DNA of 64,000 nucleotides from Sophora flavescens (taxonomy: Eukaryota > Streptophyta > Magnoliopsida > Fabales > Fabaceae): positions 81,103,840 to 81,167,839 of the forward strand of contig CM061068.1 in the NCBI GenBank assembly GCA_030762895.1, in the 5' to 3' direction. A model generated the notes under the pieces. The model worked only from the letters and a program-made list of their open reading frames with translations, did no database searches and was not told the DNA's origin. This document shows positions 46,495 to 58,179 of this stretch, piece by piece. Every line of letters starts with the position of its first letter. Within the stretch, counting starts at the first letter, position 1. Made by a program: the position numbers and the translations under genes.

Positions 46495-49400
46495 TCACAA
46501 TGATGATGCATTCTCATTGAGTGCTTCTTTCACTGCTCTCAAAAGCGATGGCATCAATTTCTGGTTTGTAACAATGATACCAGAAACAATATCAAGAAAC
46601 TTTCCTTTTGAAAAGTCCAAAGGGTTCCCTGCAGCATCTGTGACAATACCTCCAGCTTCTACGATAGTTCAATTGTCACAGAATAAATATGGAGAAGTTG
46701 TTAATTGATGGAGACAGATAAGAGAAATTAGTAGTAACTTCACACCTAGAGTTCCTTGGCATCACACTCTAGGATGTAAAAGCATCAAACAATCCCAAAA
46801 AAGCTTCTTAAATTCTTTATAAAGTGTAAACTTATAGCTAATAATTTTTTTGATAAAACATTATGTTCATAAAAAAATTCCCAAAAACTGATCCTAAAAG
46901 GATTTGAAAAGAGTGCAGATCCTATAAGGATTTAGACTTCTTAATACGGTACCTAGCTCATAAGTAACCTAGACCTAGTAGACCTTGATAAACAAACTCG
47001 CAACCAAATACTATTCATGACCGAGACAGGTAAGTTATGGTCGCTTATTTTAAGCAGATCGTGTTACCAAGGAAAGATTGGCTAATTCCTTGGACACATT
47101 AGCTGAAAGATGGGATGAAAGGAAGGAATTCAAAACACAAAACAGAAAGAAGGAAGGAATACACACCACTCACAACAATGCAGCCAGCAGCATGATCCCA
47201 TATTTTTTCACGGTATCCTTTGTGAGGGAAACGCAAATATATAGCCCCATCTCCTCTGGAGAGAGCTCCATATTTTGCTTGGCTGTCAATTCTGACGGGA
47301 GGTGCTTTGACACCGAGTTTCTGTTCATGAAGTTGTAATGTTCAAAAGAATGTCGGCAGATTAAATCTAAAAATGCAGGAAAAAGAAAAACTAAAACTTC
47401 AAAAAAAAAAAAAAAAAGGAAATATGGTTGACAATAGATTCATAGAAATAGCATTACTTCTGCAATGGAGCTAGACAAGTCATGTGAGGAGTGCGCTGCT
47501 TCGAATGATTCGAAAAATGATGCTTCTTCTGGATTCTCAGTATCACTGACATGCACCTGGGTGATGAAAACAAGATAATTGGTAATATAGCACAATTGTC
47601 AAGAACATTAACAAAAGTGTCAAATAAGACAACATTCTATAAGCACCAACCCTAGTTTGTGTAGAACCATCCAACGCCTGCATATATGCTCCATCGCCAA
47701 TTTTAGCAAAGAAAAGACAACCAACTCCATTAGAAGAGGAATGCTGCTGATTACTGCCAATGGACGCCAGTGGAAGATTTGGACAAGCCAAGACACCCAA
47801 TACAACTTTCCCTTCATGCAGCAAACCTAATGCTATAGCATATTGATCTCCTCTTACAAACCTATAGTATCATCTCACATGCATGACATACTCAATGACC
47901 CATAAGCACAATAATAGCACAGCAACCATGCAAGTGAAACAAATAGTGTAAACTTATTGACTGTAAATTAGGAAACTAATATAGAAAAGGAACAATTTAA
48001 TCATTTGTTTAATTATTTTGATGGTAAAGGAAATAAATACAAGTCTATAATTTTATTTATCAAATTACCATTCCATAAACACATTTAAAATCTTTATTTA
48101 GCTGGCATGACCAGATATTCCAATTTTCAGCAACCTAAAGTCTTTAGGCAAACTACATTTTCAATTTCATCATGCCTAGTAATCGATAATGTCACTTTGT
48201 CAAAAGCAAAACCATCTTCATAATGTATATCAATTTACGTGATGGCAAATGAATTTGAACCTCCGTTATTGTCCTTACTTTCTAATCAAAGTGAGATCTT
48301 GAGTAACAGTGTAGGATTCTTAGAACACAATCAAGATTAATATTAATAATACTACACAAATTTCATATATTTATGATATGACTTGTGAGATATTACAAAC
48401 AACTCCACTCTACATGAAGATTTGCAGTTTCTTAGGAAGAGGAACTAATAAAGCTTACACAAGCAGAAGACAGTATTCACATCATATTGAATTTAGAAAA
48501 AGGAAAAAAAATCTTACCCTTTAGTGCCATCTATCGGATCCAAAACCCAGTGCCGACCAATAGAACCACCTTCAGACTTACCACTGTCAATGGCCCTAAG
48601 CACATCTTCTGTTGTTAAAGTAGAAGAACTATATGATCCTTCACTAGCAAGAGTATCATTGACAAGTTCTGTAATGCGCTTCAGTGTATCCTGGCCACTG
48701 TCCTTACGAAGATCCCCTGAATCCTAGAGTTTTAAAACTGGACTTTACATTCAAGCATAGAAAAGAAAGTAGCTACTGCATGTCCAAGAAATCTGTAAGA
48801 GTTTACAATTTCACCTCCTCAGCTACTAATGAAAATGGTTCAGAAGGAAGTTCTCTCTCCAGTACAAAGCTAACCAAGGCTTGTGAACCTGTAAATCACA
48901 TTTAAGTAACACATACTCATACTAATTGAATCTGCATTTCAGATAAACCTCAACAAATGAGTAACAACAAGCAAAAAAGAATAGAAAATAGCTTCAAAAA
49001 TCATAAACAACTTTCTTATTCAATCTGAATGTAAAGTCCAGTTTTAGAACATTGGGATTCAAAGCTCTCTTATAAAGTTTAGCTGCAAAACAAGTGAACA
49101 TGCATTTACATTGACCGTTGTTTTGTTTGTGTTGCAATAGATGGTCTAAAAATAGTTGTTTGTTTTGCAATACATGGTCTAAAAATAGCATGCAAGGCTC
49201 TCTTATAAAGTTATAATTGGTAGTGTTATTAAAACCGGACAGGGCGGTCGGACCGGTCCGCCCGAAAACCGGACCCACGTCCGGTCCGGTCAGTGTATCG
49301 GACCGCATAAGTTGTCGAATCGGCGCTGACGTCATCGAACTGCGGTCGAACCAGTTTGGCTCGGCAGAACCGGTTGGTTGAACCGCATCTCCACTTGGAC

Positions 49401-51930
49401 CAGTCCAATACATGTGCGCGCGCATAGAAGAAATCCTGACGAAATTTCAAAAATCCATCACGTTATGCACGAGGAGAGACTCGAACATGGGTCTGGTGGT
49501 AGATGAGGCGCCTGAAGTGCCACTACACCAACATTGCTATTTGGAATATTTCCCGAAATTATAATATATATACATGTTTTAATATAAATTTAATATATAC
49601 CGGTTCATCCGGTTCAACCAGTGACCCATTAACCCAGTGACTTGACCGAGTCAATGACCGGTCCGGTTTTAATAACACTGATATTTGGTGTATAGCTTGT
49701 ATTTATAACCATATTATTGAAGACCAACTCTTCTAAAAGCTTAAGTTGTTAGGTAAAGGCTAAAATATTGTTTAATATCAGTAATGCTCACTTTCAAGCA
49801 AAATCCTTTTGGGATTGAGATGTAAACAATGCACGAACCCTTTTTTTCTTATATAGGAGGTGTAAGAACCTAAGTAGAACAGAGGGAAATGTGGCCTAGT
49901 GGAGGAACGGACCTCTAACATCAACATCACACCCAGATCTTAAAGATTTGCTCTGGTGCCAGTTGACTTACCAGCTCACCTAATGCTAAAATAAATTTAA
50001 TCGTCAGAATGAAGAATGAGGGCAGCAAGGATCAAACTCTTAGCCACTTGGTCATAGACTCTAATACCATATCAACTTTACTGAAAGCTTAAGTTGTTAT
50101 GTGAAAAACCAAGAATGGTTTTATATTTCTGACATGCAAGAAACTATAGCATTGCAATAACTTACCTTGCTCTCATGGAAGGAATACAATAGATTTCAAA
50201 CTATATTGACATCATTAAAACAGAGTATATGGAATGCAAGTTCAGTAAGAAGCGCGTTAGCACTGACTTATAAGTGAAAATTAGAGATCACCCCATATCA
50301 TATAGTTACAGAGAAATAAGGGAAGATGTAAATCATAAGATTCAGGATGGGTGGACAAAATGAAGAAATGCTTCGAGTGTTATTTGTGATAGAAAGACAC
50401 CTATCAAGCAAAAAGGAAAATTCTACCACAGCCACAAGACCAGAGATGCTTTATGATACTGAATGTTGGGCAATAAAGTGCCAACAAGAGCATAAGATAA
50501 GTGCAAGAGACATGAGAATGTCGCGTTAGATGAGTGGACATACAAGAAAAAGATAAGATCAAGAATGAATAATGTATTCGACGGAAAGTAAGGGTGGCAC
50601 CTATTAAGAAAAGGACGGTGGAATCACGCCTAAGATGATTTGGTCATATGAGAAGAAGACCAATAGTAGTACAAGTTAGAAGAGTGTATCAGATGGAGGG
50701 TAGCCCCAAAACTAGAGGGAGAGGAAGACCAAAAAAGCTCAAGGTGAAACCATTACGAAGGACTTAGACCTAAATGGTTTGTGAAGGATTGGGTTTTGAT
50801 AGGACACAATGCCGTTGTTTGATCCATGTAGCCGACTAGGCGACTACACCTAGTGGGAAAGGGCTTTGATTGTTGTTATTGTTGTTGTTTTATTTTTGTA
50901 TTTGGATTTAATTAAATATTAAAGAAATGCATCAACTACTTCCCAATATAAGCAGATAATTTTTAATTTGAAATTCTTATGAATGTGAAAAGCTCATCGG
51001 AGACATCATCTGCATTATTCGACCAGGAAGAGAACAACAATTTCATTCCAGGAATGGAACAAAATACTTTGAAATCAAATTCATGGTTCTGATAAACTAT
51101 ACAAAATGCAGGAAATATCGTGATCATTAGCCCTCTATTATTCATCTGAATAAAACATAGCAGAATATAACTAGAAAGTGTGCACAACAACATTTCCCAT
51201 TGCTCAGCTTCTATTTATCTAAATATAACTCATCCAGTACATGTATCAATATAAGTAAGACTCAGCACTATTTCTACTCGGTCAAATATTAATAAATAAA
51301 AATTGAACTTTTGAGACTACAATTAGCTTATCAATGAGTGATTTGCAAGAAAAACATATAGTCCTGAATCAATATCAACACCTAAAATCAAACAGAATGC
51401 TCAAAGGAGTAAGATAACAAACCATAATCAGCCACCGTGACAGGACTTTTGTCTGATTTTGAGTGGACATCGGATTGCAGCAAAGCCTTTTGTACTTTCT
51501 GGAAAAACAAACCATACAAGGAAGAATAATGGTGATGGGTAATCTAAAATTTCAGTAAAAATGCACACCCCAAATGCAAAATAAAGGTTCATTTTTTGGG
51601 GTTCTGAGAATAATAATGGTAAAGATTAAAACTTTAGAAATAAAAAATTATGGGGTGGCATAAAATAAGAAAAATTAAGGAAATTTGAGGGTAAGGGAGA
51701 GAAAGTGCCTGGCAGAGATGAGCAGCGAGAGTGGCTGCTTTCTTTGCAGCAGCGAGTTCCTTCTCGTAAGGCATTGAGAAAGAAAGTGTTGATGCTGACA
51801 AGCACAACGAAAAGGGTCTTCTCCTTCCCCTGAATCTGATGATTTTGTTTGGGAATTTGGGTTCGCAGTGGTAGCTCCAATCACTTCTTCTAAGCGTTAC
51901 TGCTCTCAAGCAACGTGTGGGTGTGCCCAT
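46495..51930 (-). CDS. SAL1/HAL2-type 3'(2'),5'-bisphosphate nucleotidase, eight exons
   Basis: Removes the 3' phosphate from PAP (and related inositol phosphates). In Arabidopsis SAL1 controls the PAP retrograde stress signal from plastids and mitochondria. Exons (plus coordinates, transcribed right to left): 51709-51930, 51423-51498, 48815-48888, 48518-48723, 47651-47861, 47458-47556, 47170-47320, 46495-46658. They sum to 1203 bp (400 residues) and keep frame. Motifs are SDKSPVTVADYG, LVAEED (metal ligands), WVLDPIDGTKG (lithium-sensitive phosphatase signature), LACPNLPLASIG and KIWDHAAGC. An Arg/Ser-rich leader of about 52 residues precedes MPYEKEL, so the start at 51930 would add an organelle transit peptide; an in-frame ATG at 51966 is the alternative. 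The first intron has a GC donor (CAG|GCACTT). At the last junction VTEAGG of relatives becomes VKAGG. Confidence 0.9.
48726..49055. repeat. Inverted duplication in SAL1-like introns
   Basis: TTTTAAAACTGGACTTTACATTC next to the exon acceptor (from about 48729) recurs in inverse orientation near 49028-49048 (GAATGTAAAGTCCAGTTTTA), with AAGAAAGT-type flanks also paired. Arms are about 45-50 bp and enclose the small exon at 48815-48888. Confidence 0.7.
49221..49680. mobile_element. hAT-type MITE in SAL1-like intron
   Basis: Begins TAGTGTTATTAAAACCGG and ends CCGGTTTTAATAACACTG. The 8-bp flanks ATAATTGG (49213-49220) and ATATTTGG (49681-49688) match at 7 of 8. Inner sequence is rich in CCGGTCCGG/GGACCGG motifs. 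Non-coding. Confidence 0.8.
49735..50130. repeat. Direct repeat pair AGCTTAAGTTGTTA
   Basis: AAGCTTAAGTTGTTAGGTAAAGGC at about 49737 and GAAAGCTTAAGTTGTTATGTGAAA at about 50084 are diverged direct repeats some 347 bp apart. The intervening sequence has repeat-like phrases but no coding frame. It may be an old LTR or terminal-repeat element; the family is unknown. Confidence 0.35.
50290..50895 (+). mobile_element. 5'-truncated RTE-type LINE, frameshifted
   Basis: Fragments in different frames match the C-terminus of plant RTE-like reverse transcriptases: ATRPEMLYDTECWAIK, QQEHKISARDMRM, then ECIRRKVRVAPI-type, RLRWFGHMRRRP-type and RGRGRPKK-type blocks, and a 3' end with GTAGCCGACTAGG followed by GTTGTTATTGTTGTTG. 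That short-repeat tail is characteristic of the family. It lies antisense in the largest SAL1-like intron. Confidence 0.8.
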
Positions 51931-52086
51931 TTTCCTTTTTTCTTTTTTCCCTGTTTTTTTGGTCATGCTTCCTTTGCAGTTTGCACTCTCTTTCCTACGG
52001 CCTTTTTAAAAAAAAAAAAAAAAATTAATGTTGGTGTACAATTTCTTAAAAAAAATTATTCCCAGCTTTTTTTTATAAAAAAAAAG
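51931..52086. promoter_or_regulatory. Promoter-side region of the SAL1-like gene
   Basis: Immediately upstream of the SAL1-like start codons. Contains an A-run (52010-52023) and no TATA box I can defend. It is bordered by a MITE only about 150 bp from the start codon. Confidence 0.35.
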
Positions 52087-52254
52087 AGTAACGTTATTTT
52101 TACATCCAAATTGAATATCATAGGGACATCCTAGTATTTTAGTAGGTTATGAAACAATGAAAGTAAGAGAGAGAAAGAGTAAAGTGATTCATAGCCTACT
52201 AAAATACTAGGGTGTCCCCATGGTGTCCAATTTGAGTGTCAAAATAACATTACT
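52087..52254. mobile_element. Small foldback MITE upstream of SAL1-like gene
   Basis: AGTAACGTTATTTTTACA at the left and TGTCAAAATAACATTACT at the right form terminal repeats that continue for about 65 bp per arm (both contain CCTAGTATTTTAGTAGG). The flanks are A-runs, so the target duplication cannot be measured. The first bases match the MITE inside the PLATZ exon. Confidence 0.8.
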
Positions 52255-53052
52255 AAAAAAAAAAGACACTTCAGTTAAATATGTGTTTGGATTAATTACG
52301 CGTTTGAATAGCAATTAGCTCGTTTTGCTTAAATATTATCTCGAATTTGAGTCTTATAAATTAAAAATATATAATCACAAAGTTTTTTTTCCGCTGCAAT
52401 AAGAGTATTCTTCAATCGATAACTAGAGACTAATCCTTTTCGAGACATAGAAATCATCGAAGAAAGTTTTACCTCTCCCGACAAAGTCTTTTCTATATAC
52501 ACGATATGAGTCGAATCCTTGACATCATGCTTAAGAAACCCAATTACCTACCAACTGTATTGAGTCTTGTTGGTTATGATCTTGATTCCAATGAATTATA
52601 AAACTAAATTAAGATTTAAGGTATATAGTTGCATTATTTCCTGGTTTTTGAAAATAATATCACAAAACATATACAATATATAATATAATAAAATTAATTT
52701 TTAAAGTCCCTTTTATATACATTATGAACATTTATTAAAAATTATTGATATTTGATACTGTTGATTATTTAAATATAAGGAATGAAATTAATTTAGGAAA
52801 GATTGATACATTATTATATTTTTCCAAATCAAATACGATCGTACAGGTAGGTCAACCTAATTAGCTACGGTCGAGCATAATCATTAGATGAGCCCAATGA
52901 CTCAAGTGACATTAGTGCTGGCTCACAAGGACAGTCGACCACCACTAGGGGTGCCTCACACTCACAAGTGGTCGAGAAGTAACTGATGTTCAAACATCGG
53001 TTACTCTAAATGGGCTAATAGCATTCAAAGGCCTAGGAGGGTTTGGAAGCCT
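52255..53052. other. AT-rich intergenic sequence
   Basis: No gene or clear repeat. Runs up to the target duplication of the next element. Confidence 0.45.
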
Positions 53053-53061
53053 ATAAATAGT

Positions 53062-54937
53062 GGGGTTTTTGACCAATAATGGTTCCTTTTAGAAACTATT
53101 TACCAGTTTAGAGTTGTTCTGAAACTATTTATCAATGAGGGTCGTTTTGAATATTTTATTATTTTTCGGTCTGACGGGTCAAAGGCGCCACTGCAGATGG
53201 CGCCTTTGAAGGCGCCACTGCAGTTGGCGCCTACACTTTTATAAAAAAAAAAATCAAAAGGGGAGGCGCATTTGACAGCGGCGTCCTCCCCCTGCTAGCT
53301 ACAGTAGCGTTACAGTGCGCTACTGTAGCAGCACCTTTTTTTTTTAATTTTGATTTTTTTAAAAAAATAAAAATTTTATTTCTAAAAAAACTCATTCACC
53401 AGATAATGAATTGAATTTACCAGATATTTGTACCCAATTCACCAGATATTTACACATACTTAACCAAAAAAAAATTATTTCTCAAAAAAAACTCATTCAC
53501 CAGACAATGAACTGAATTCACCAAATATTTGTACCTGATTCACCAGATATTTACACATACTTAACCAAAAAAATGTATTTGACTTTTTAAAAAAAATAAA
53601 AAAAAAATTTCTAAAAAAACCCATTCACCAGATAATGAACTGAATTCACCAGATATTTGCACATACCTGACCTGATTATGGAGACACCGCGGTTTCTCTT
53701 GTATTATATATAATATAATGAGAAAGGGAATCTGTATATTATGAGCTTGCTGAGAGAGCTTTAGACGGAACCATCAAATGACGGATCAAGGAATATTCAT
53801 CTCAGGTAAACCCATCTTCTTAATTTCACTCCGGAGATTTTCTGCAATGCTCTCACCAAATAATTTTTTTTTACTACTGTAATAATTGATGAATATTTAT
53901 TAGCGTAAATTGTTATTGCTATTATTTTTTTATGCCTACTGCGATATTATTTGCTACTCATTATTACGGGATTTCACCTCCCCTTTTCTTTTTCTTTTAC
54001 TTTTTCTACACGTTCGTTCTGCTATCTTTCTTTTTCGGCTTTTTGACCAAACTGGGTTCCTTTTAGAAACTATTTACCAGTTTAGATATCTGGTGAATGA
54101 GTTTTTTTGAGAAATAAATACAAGAGAAACCGGGTACAAATTATAATTTCAAGAGGTCACTCTCATTATATTATATATAATACAAGAGAAACCGTGGTGT
54201 CTCCATAATCAGGTCAGGTATGTGCAAATATCTGGTGAATTGGTTCATTATCTGGTGAATGGGTTTTTTAGAAATAAAATTTTTATTTTTTTAAAAAAGT
54301 CAAATAAATTTTTCTGGTTAAGTATGTGTAAATATCTGGTGAATCGGGTACAAATATCTGGTGAATTCAGTTCATTATCTGGTGGATGGGTTTTTTTAGA
54401 AATAAAATTTTTATTTTTTTAAAAAAGTCAAATAAATTTTTTTGGTTAAGTATGTGTAAATATCCGGTGAATCGGGTACAAATATCTGGTTAATTCAGTT
54501 CATTATATGGTGAATGTGTTTTTTTTTAGAAATAAATTTTTTTCGTTAAGTATGTGTAAATATCTGGTGAATCGGGTACAAATATCTGGTGAATTCAATT
54601 CATTATCAGGTGAATGGGTTTTTTTAAAAATAAAATTTTTATTTTTTTAAAAAAATCAAAATTAAAAAAAAAAAAAGGTGCTGCTAGCGCTACTGTAGCT
54701 AGCAGGGGGAGGACGCCACTGCCAAATGCGCCTCCCCTTTTGATTTTTTTTTATTTATAAAAGTGTAGGCGCCAACTGCAATGGCGCCTTCAAAGGCGCC
54801 ATCTGCAGTGGCGCCTTTGACCCATCAGACCGAAAAATAATAAAATATTCAAAACGGCCCCCCATTGGTAAATAGTTTCAGAATAACCCTAAACTGGTAA
54901 ATAGTTTCTAAAAGGAACCCAGTTTGGTCAAAAAGCC
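53062..54937. mobile_element. Long-TIR non-autonomous Mutator-like element
   Basis: Left end GGGGTTTTTGACCAA, right end TTGGTCAAAAAGCC. A perfect 9-bp target duplication ATAAATAGT flanks it (53053-53061 and 54938-54946). Inverted arms of roughly 650-750 bp include duplicated GGCGCC modules (53187-53252 and 54768-54822), a GCTAGCTACAGTAGCG block, and tandem CACCAGATATTTG / CAAATATCTGGTG units. Near the centre the arms still pair through GTTTCTCTTGTATTATATATAA. A third copy of the terminus (GGCTTTTTGACCAAACTGGG, from about 54031) lies inside, so the element is rearranged or nested. No transposase. Confidence 0.85.
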
Positions 54938-54993
54938 ATAAATAGTAAGGACATTTAGCTACCAAGGGATCGAACTTTTAATATTCATCGTCA

Positions 54994-55021
54994 CTAGACG
55001 ATAACCCGTGCGATGCACTGG
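54994..55021 (-). mobile_element. Probable Helitron 3' terminus
   Basis: Read on the minus strand there is a hairpin CCAGTGC-ATC-GCACGGG, then TTATCGT, then CTAG followed by T. This is the Helitron 3' signature (hairpin about 10 bases before CTRR, insertion before T). The 5' TC end was not located. A degenerate plus-strand version (GTGCGTCGCATGG ... TTAGT) lies near 55350-55372. Confidence 0.45.
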
Positions 55022-56559
55022 CAAATGATATGCAAAAATGTATGAGGAGTATAAATATTTATTATTTTGAAAGATGATAAACTTATTTAAAATAAAAAAT
55101 AATAACATGATAAAAATTGACAAATAATCTTATATACTTGTTGAAAAATAATGACAAAAAGATACGAAAAACTTAGAAAATAAATGTATTAAATGTTTTA
55201 TAAATTGCATATGTTAAACTCTGAAATAGAATGAATTGAATTATGTAGTTCATTCATAACAAATGTTTGCAACTATTTCAGGTGATGGTGAAAGCAAAAA
55301 GCACGTGTTACTACTTCTTCTAATGATTTGGGGTTTGGATTATGTACTTGTGCGTCGCATGGTGATTAGTTTATTTAATTTGTATATTAAAAATATAAGT
55401 TGATAAATATAAATAAATTATAAAGTATATTTATTAAAATAGATTTTGTATATAGAGAACAAATATAAGAGACGTAAATAAAATAAATTATCAAGTCAAT
55501 TACTTGCAAAAGTTGAAGTTCATATACAAATATTCAATCTCCAAAACGCAAAACCATATTAAGTGTTCATTTACTTTATAAACAAATCTTGTTAAAAACT
55601 TGCTTACCAATGATTGAAGTATGTTTGATTGACTTTTTTTAATATATTTTATTCATATTGTGAGAATTCAGTCTATATTTCATGCATATTCATGTAAAAT
55701 TCTCAACTATAACTATTAAATATTAAATATTACATAATTGTAAATAGATATAAAAAAAATATTGAAAGCATATGATAAATTATTATTTTACAATAATTAT
55801 TTTTAAGCATACGATGAATTATTTTTTTAACAATATTAGATATTTTAATTGTAAATATCATATAACAGTTGTCATCAAATACACTAATCAATTGCTTATA
55901 CCTCATATATAATCGTGTATGATTTTCGACCATGTATAATATAATAAAAATATAATATTTAAACGTTTTTTTACTCAATATTTAAACATTAAATAGTTGT
56001 ATATAAATAAAAAAATATTAAAGACATGATCTATCAATTTTTTTACAATAAATTATATACCAAGGCCTATGAATGCAATTTCACCAAAAAAAAATTGACT
56101 TGTTAATGCAATGACCAAAAAACCATTTTACAAATCTTCTCGTTTTTACCAAATTCACTTAATACTCTCCCAACCAAAAGTTCTATCCATTCCACTCTAC
56201 GTATTCATTTTTCAATGTATGGGGATAATTCACTTAATTTCCCAAATTAAATTCACTTGATGTGTTCCCATCAAGGAGTTGCATTCTTTGCATTTTTTTT
56301 TGTTTTTTTTTTCAAATGCATTGGAAAAATATTTTAATTCAGTACCTTTACTTTTTTTTACCATTCTTGCCACTTGCCACATCTTAATTGAATTTATTTA
56401 TTTTTTCACAAAAAATCATTCAAGAAGATTGTCACAAAACCCGACGAAGACAACTATCAAAAGTTTAAACATATTCATATAAGATTTTTGACCCCATATT
56501 ATATAATATAAACATTAAAAATTTCTATATTACATAATCTTACATAGATAAAAAAAAAA
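55022..56559. other. AT-rich sequence, possibly Helitron interior
   Basis: No coding sequence is supported. Very AT-rich with short TA and T runs. If the terminus at 54994 is real, part of this stretch may be the element body. Confidence 0.35.
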
Positions 56560-57075
56560 TTAAGCATATGACAAACTCCTTTTACAATATGGACATAATG
56601 AACAGAAGCTCTTCCAAAATCATTAAAGCTTGAATTGATCAATTGAGGCTTAACATCTATATTGAAAACGCCTTGTACAATATGGACATACGTTAGTCCC
56701 CTAAACATGTAAAACAAAAAACAAAAACAAAAAAAGTACCAAAACAAAGTGCAGACAGAGAATATCTCATATTTGGTATGTATATAATTTCGCTTAGATT
56801 ATGGCCAATCTATGGTTGATAGCATTGTAATGCTTTATAATTTGGTACATTGTGTTAAGGGCATGTTCCATCACCCTGTTCAGGAAATCTTCATGATTGG
56901 TTGTTTTTAAAGAAACAGTGCTTCAAGAAGATAAACATTTGGGTGCTCCATCGCTTGCATCAACTGTAGTTCAATATTTTTGATAGCTTGTACTGGAATA
57001 CTATAGTCAGTACTGCTTTCGCAGTCTCCAAGCACCTTGCCTTTGCTTCGTCAAATTGTACACAACCTGGGAATG
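56560..57075 (-). pseudogene. Decayed GSK3/shaggy-like protein kinase fragment
   Basis: On the minus strand, in several frames, one can read AKARCLETAKAV (compare the kinase glycine-loop/VAIK region), AIKNIELQLMQAMEHPNV (alpha-C helix, NRELQLMRLMDHPNV in family members), MEHALNTMYQIIKHYNAINH and AKLYTYQI (YIKLYTYQI region). After a gap comes FRGLTYVHIVQGVFNIDVKP (compare FRGLAYIHxxxGVCHRDxKP, the catalytic loop with the HRD altered). A second partial copy of the catalytic-loop phrase follows near 56575-56615. The gap between blocks is where kinase genes of this family have an intron, so it is a gene fragment, not a retrocopy. Stops and frameshifts rule out function. Confidence 0.65.
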
Positions 57076-57249
57076 CGAAGCAATATGGGATAGCTGACAC
57101 CAGAGAAAGTTTAATAGCATATATGACTTTAGTTTTTTTAATTAATTTATTCTTACCTGGAAAACAATTCCAAATGATGCAAAACATATAAGGCGCAAGT
57201 CGTTTGAATGCAAAGGTGCCAATTACTAAAAGATAGAAGTTAGCCAAAG

Positions 57250-57920
57250 CTTAATTAATACCGTTGAAGAAAGTTACTTACCTACAAATTAAAATAATCA
57301 ACATTAACATATTTTGTTAATATACTTGTGCTCGTAATCAATATATTTTTCCTTATAAAAAAAAACATACTTTATATTAAATGATGTTACATTCATGCAA
57401 ACTAAAAAAAAATCAATAAACTGACATGTATATTAAAGAATCATGTTAACAGATTAATAAATATTAGCTAACTTTTTAATGACAATATGAATGATGTAAA
57501 TAGCAAGAGTTGTAGCAGGTAGTTTCATACCAAATAGGACCTTGGACCAAATGATAGCGCCATAACAGCTACTTTTTCCATAGAGAACCTCCTAAGATAT
57601 ATTTGGCAGCTGCTCTAAGGTAATTACCAGTTACCATATATTCTCTAGTGTTATTGGGCCTATTAGACCATAATTAAACAATATTGTTTCTTTGTAGTTA
57701 ATTAATAATAAAAAATAGAATTCAATTCTTTAAATATATTTTAGAATTCAAATAAGATTAGGATGTTTATGTTATAAATTATTGAAAATAAAACCACAAA
57801 ATCATCTACCCACAGAAGAAAAGAAAATAAAGTTTGCATAACATTCCTCTCTTTTTGAATTTTCATTTCTGTTTTGTTTTCGTCTATGGATGCCATACAC
57901 AAATAAGAAAGTCGGTGACA
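57250..57920. other. AT-rich intergenic sequence
   Basis: Nothing supported on either strand. Confidence 0.45.
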
Positions 57921-57924
57921 ACCC

Positions 57925-58116
57925 ACAGCGGTTAGCTTAATGGAAGCATATTAGGTTCATAAGATGCATAATGTGTACTGGGATACTCTTGATAAGTGGA
58001 GGTCCCTGATTCGAATCCTTGCAAAAAATAAACTCATTGTAGAGTGATCATATCCATGTCGCTCGCAGCCCCAACGTGGTAGCTCACTCACCACCATTTT
58101 TGTACCGAAAGAAAAA
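57925..58116 (+). mobile_element. tRNA-derived SINE candidate
   Basis: A degenerate RNA polymerase III A box (TTAGCTTAATGGAAG) is followed about 80 bases later by a B box-like GATTCGAATCC. Then comes a tRNA-unrelated body and an A-rich end (GAAAGAAAAAAAG near 58107-58119). Spacing is wider than in a tRNA and no cloverleaf forms, so a SINE is more likely than a tRNA gene. No convincing target duplication. Confidence 0.5.
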
Positions 58117-58179
58117 AAGCTCAGTGGCATTTTCCTCTGTAACTCTTCTTTCTCCATTTTGTTTGTTGGCCACTTGTAC

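Noticed and set aside
52087..52254. Hairpin as a transcription terminator
   Set aside because: It is a MITE with terminal repeats shared by the PLATZ-exon insertion; bacterial-type terminators do not apply to this plant DNA.
53910..54110. Hydrophobic open frame
   Set aside because: Falls in the spacer of the long-TIR Mutator-like element and is driven by T-rich sequence.
57925..58030. tRNA gene
   Set aside because: A-box and B-box-like motifs are too far apart and no acceptor stem or anticodon arm forms; a SINE is the better reading.
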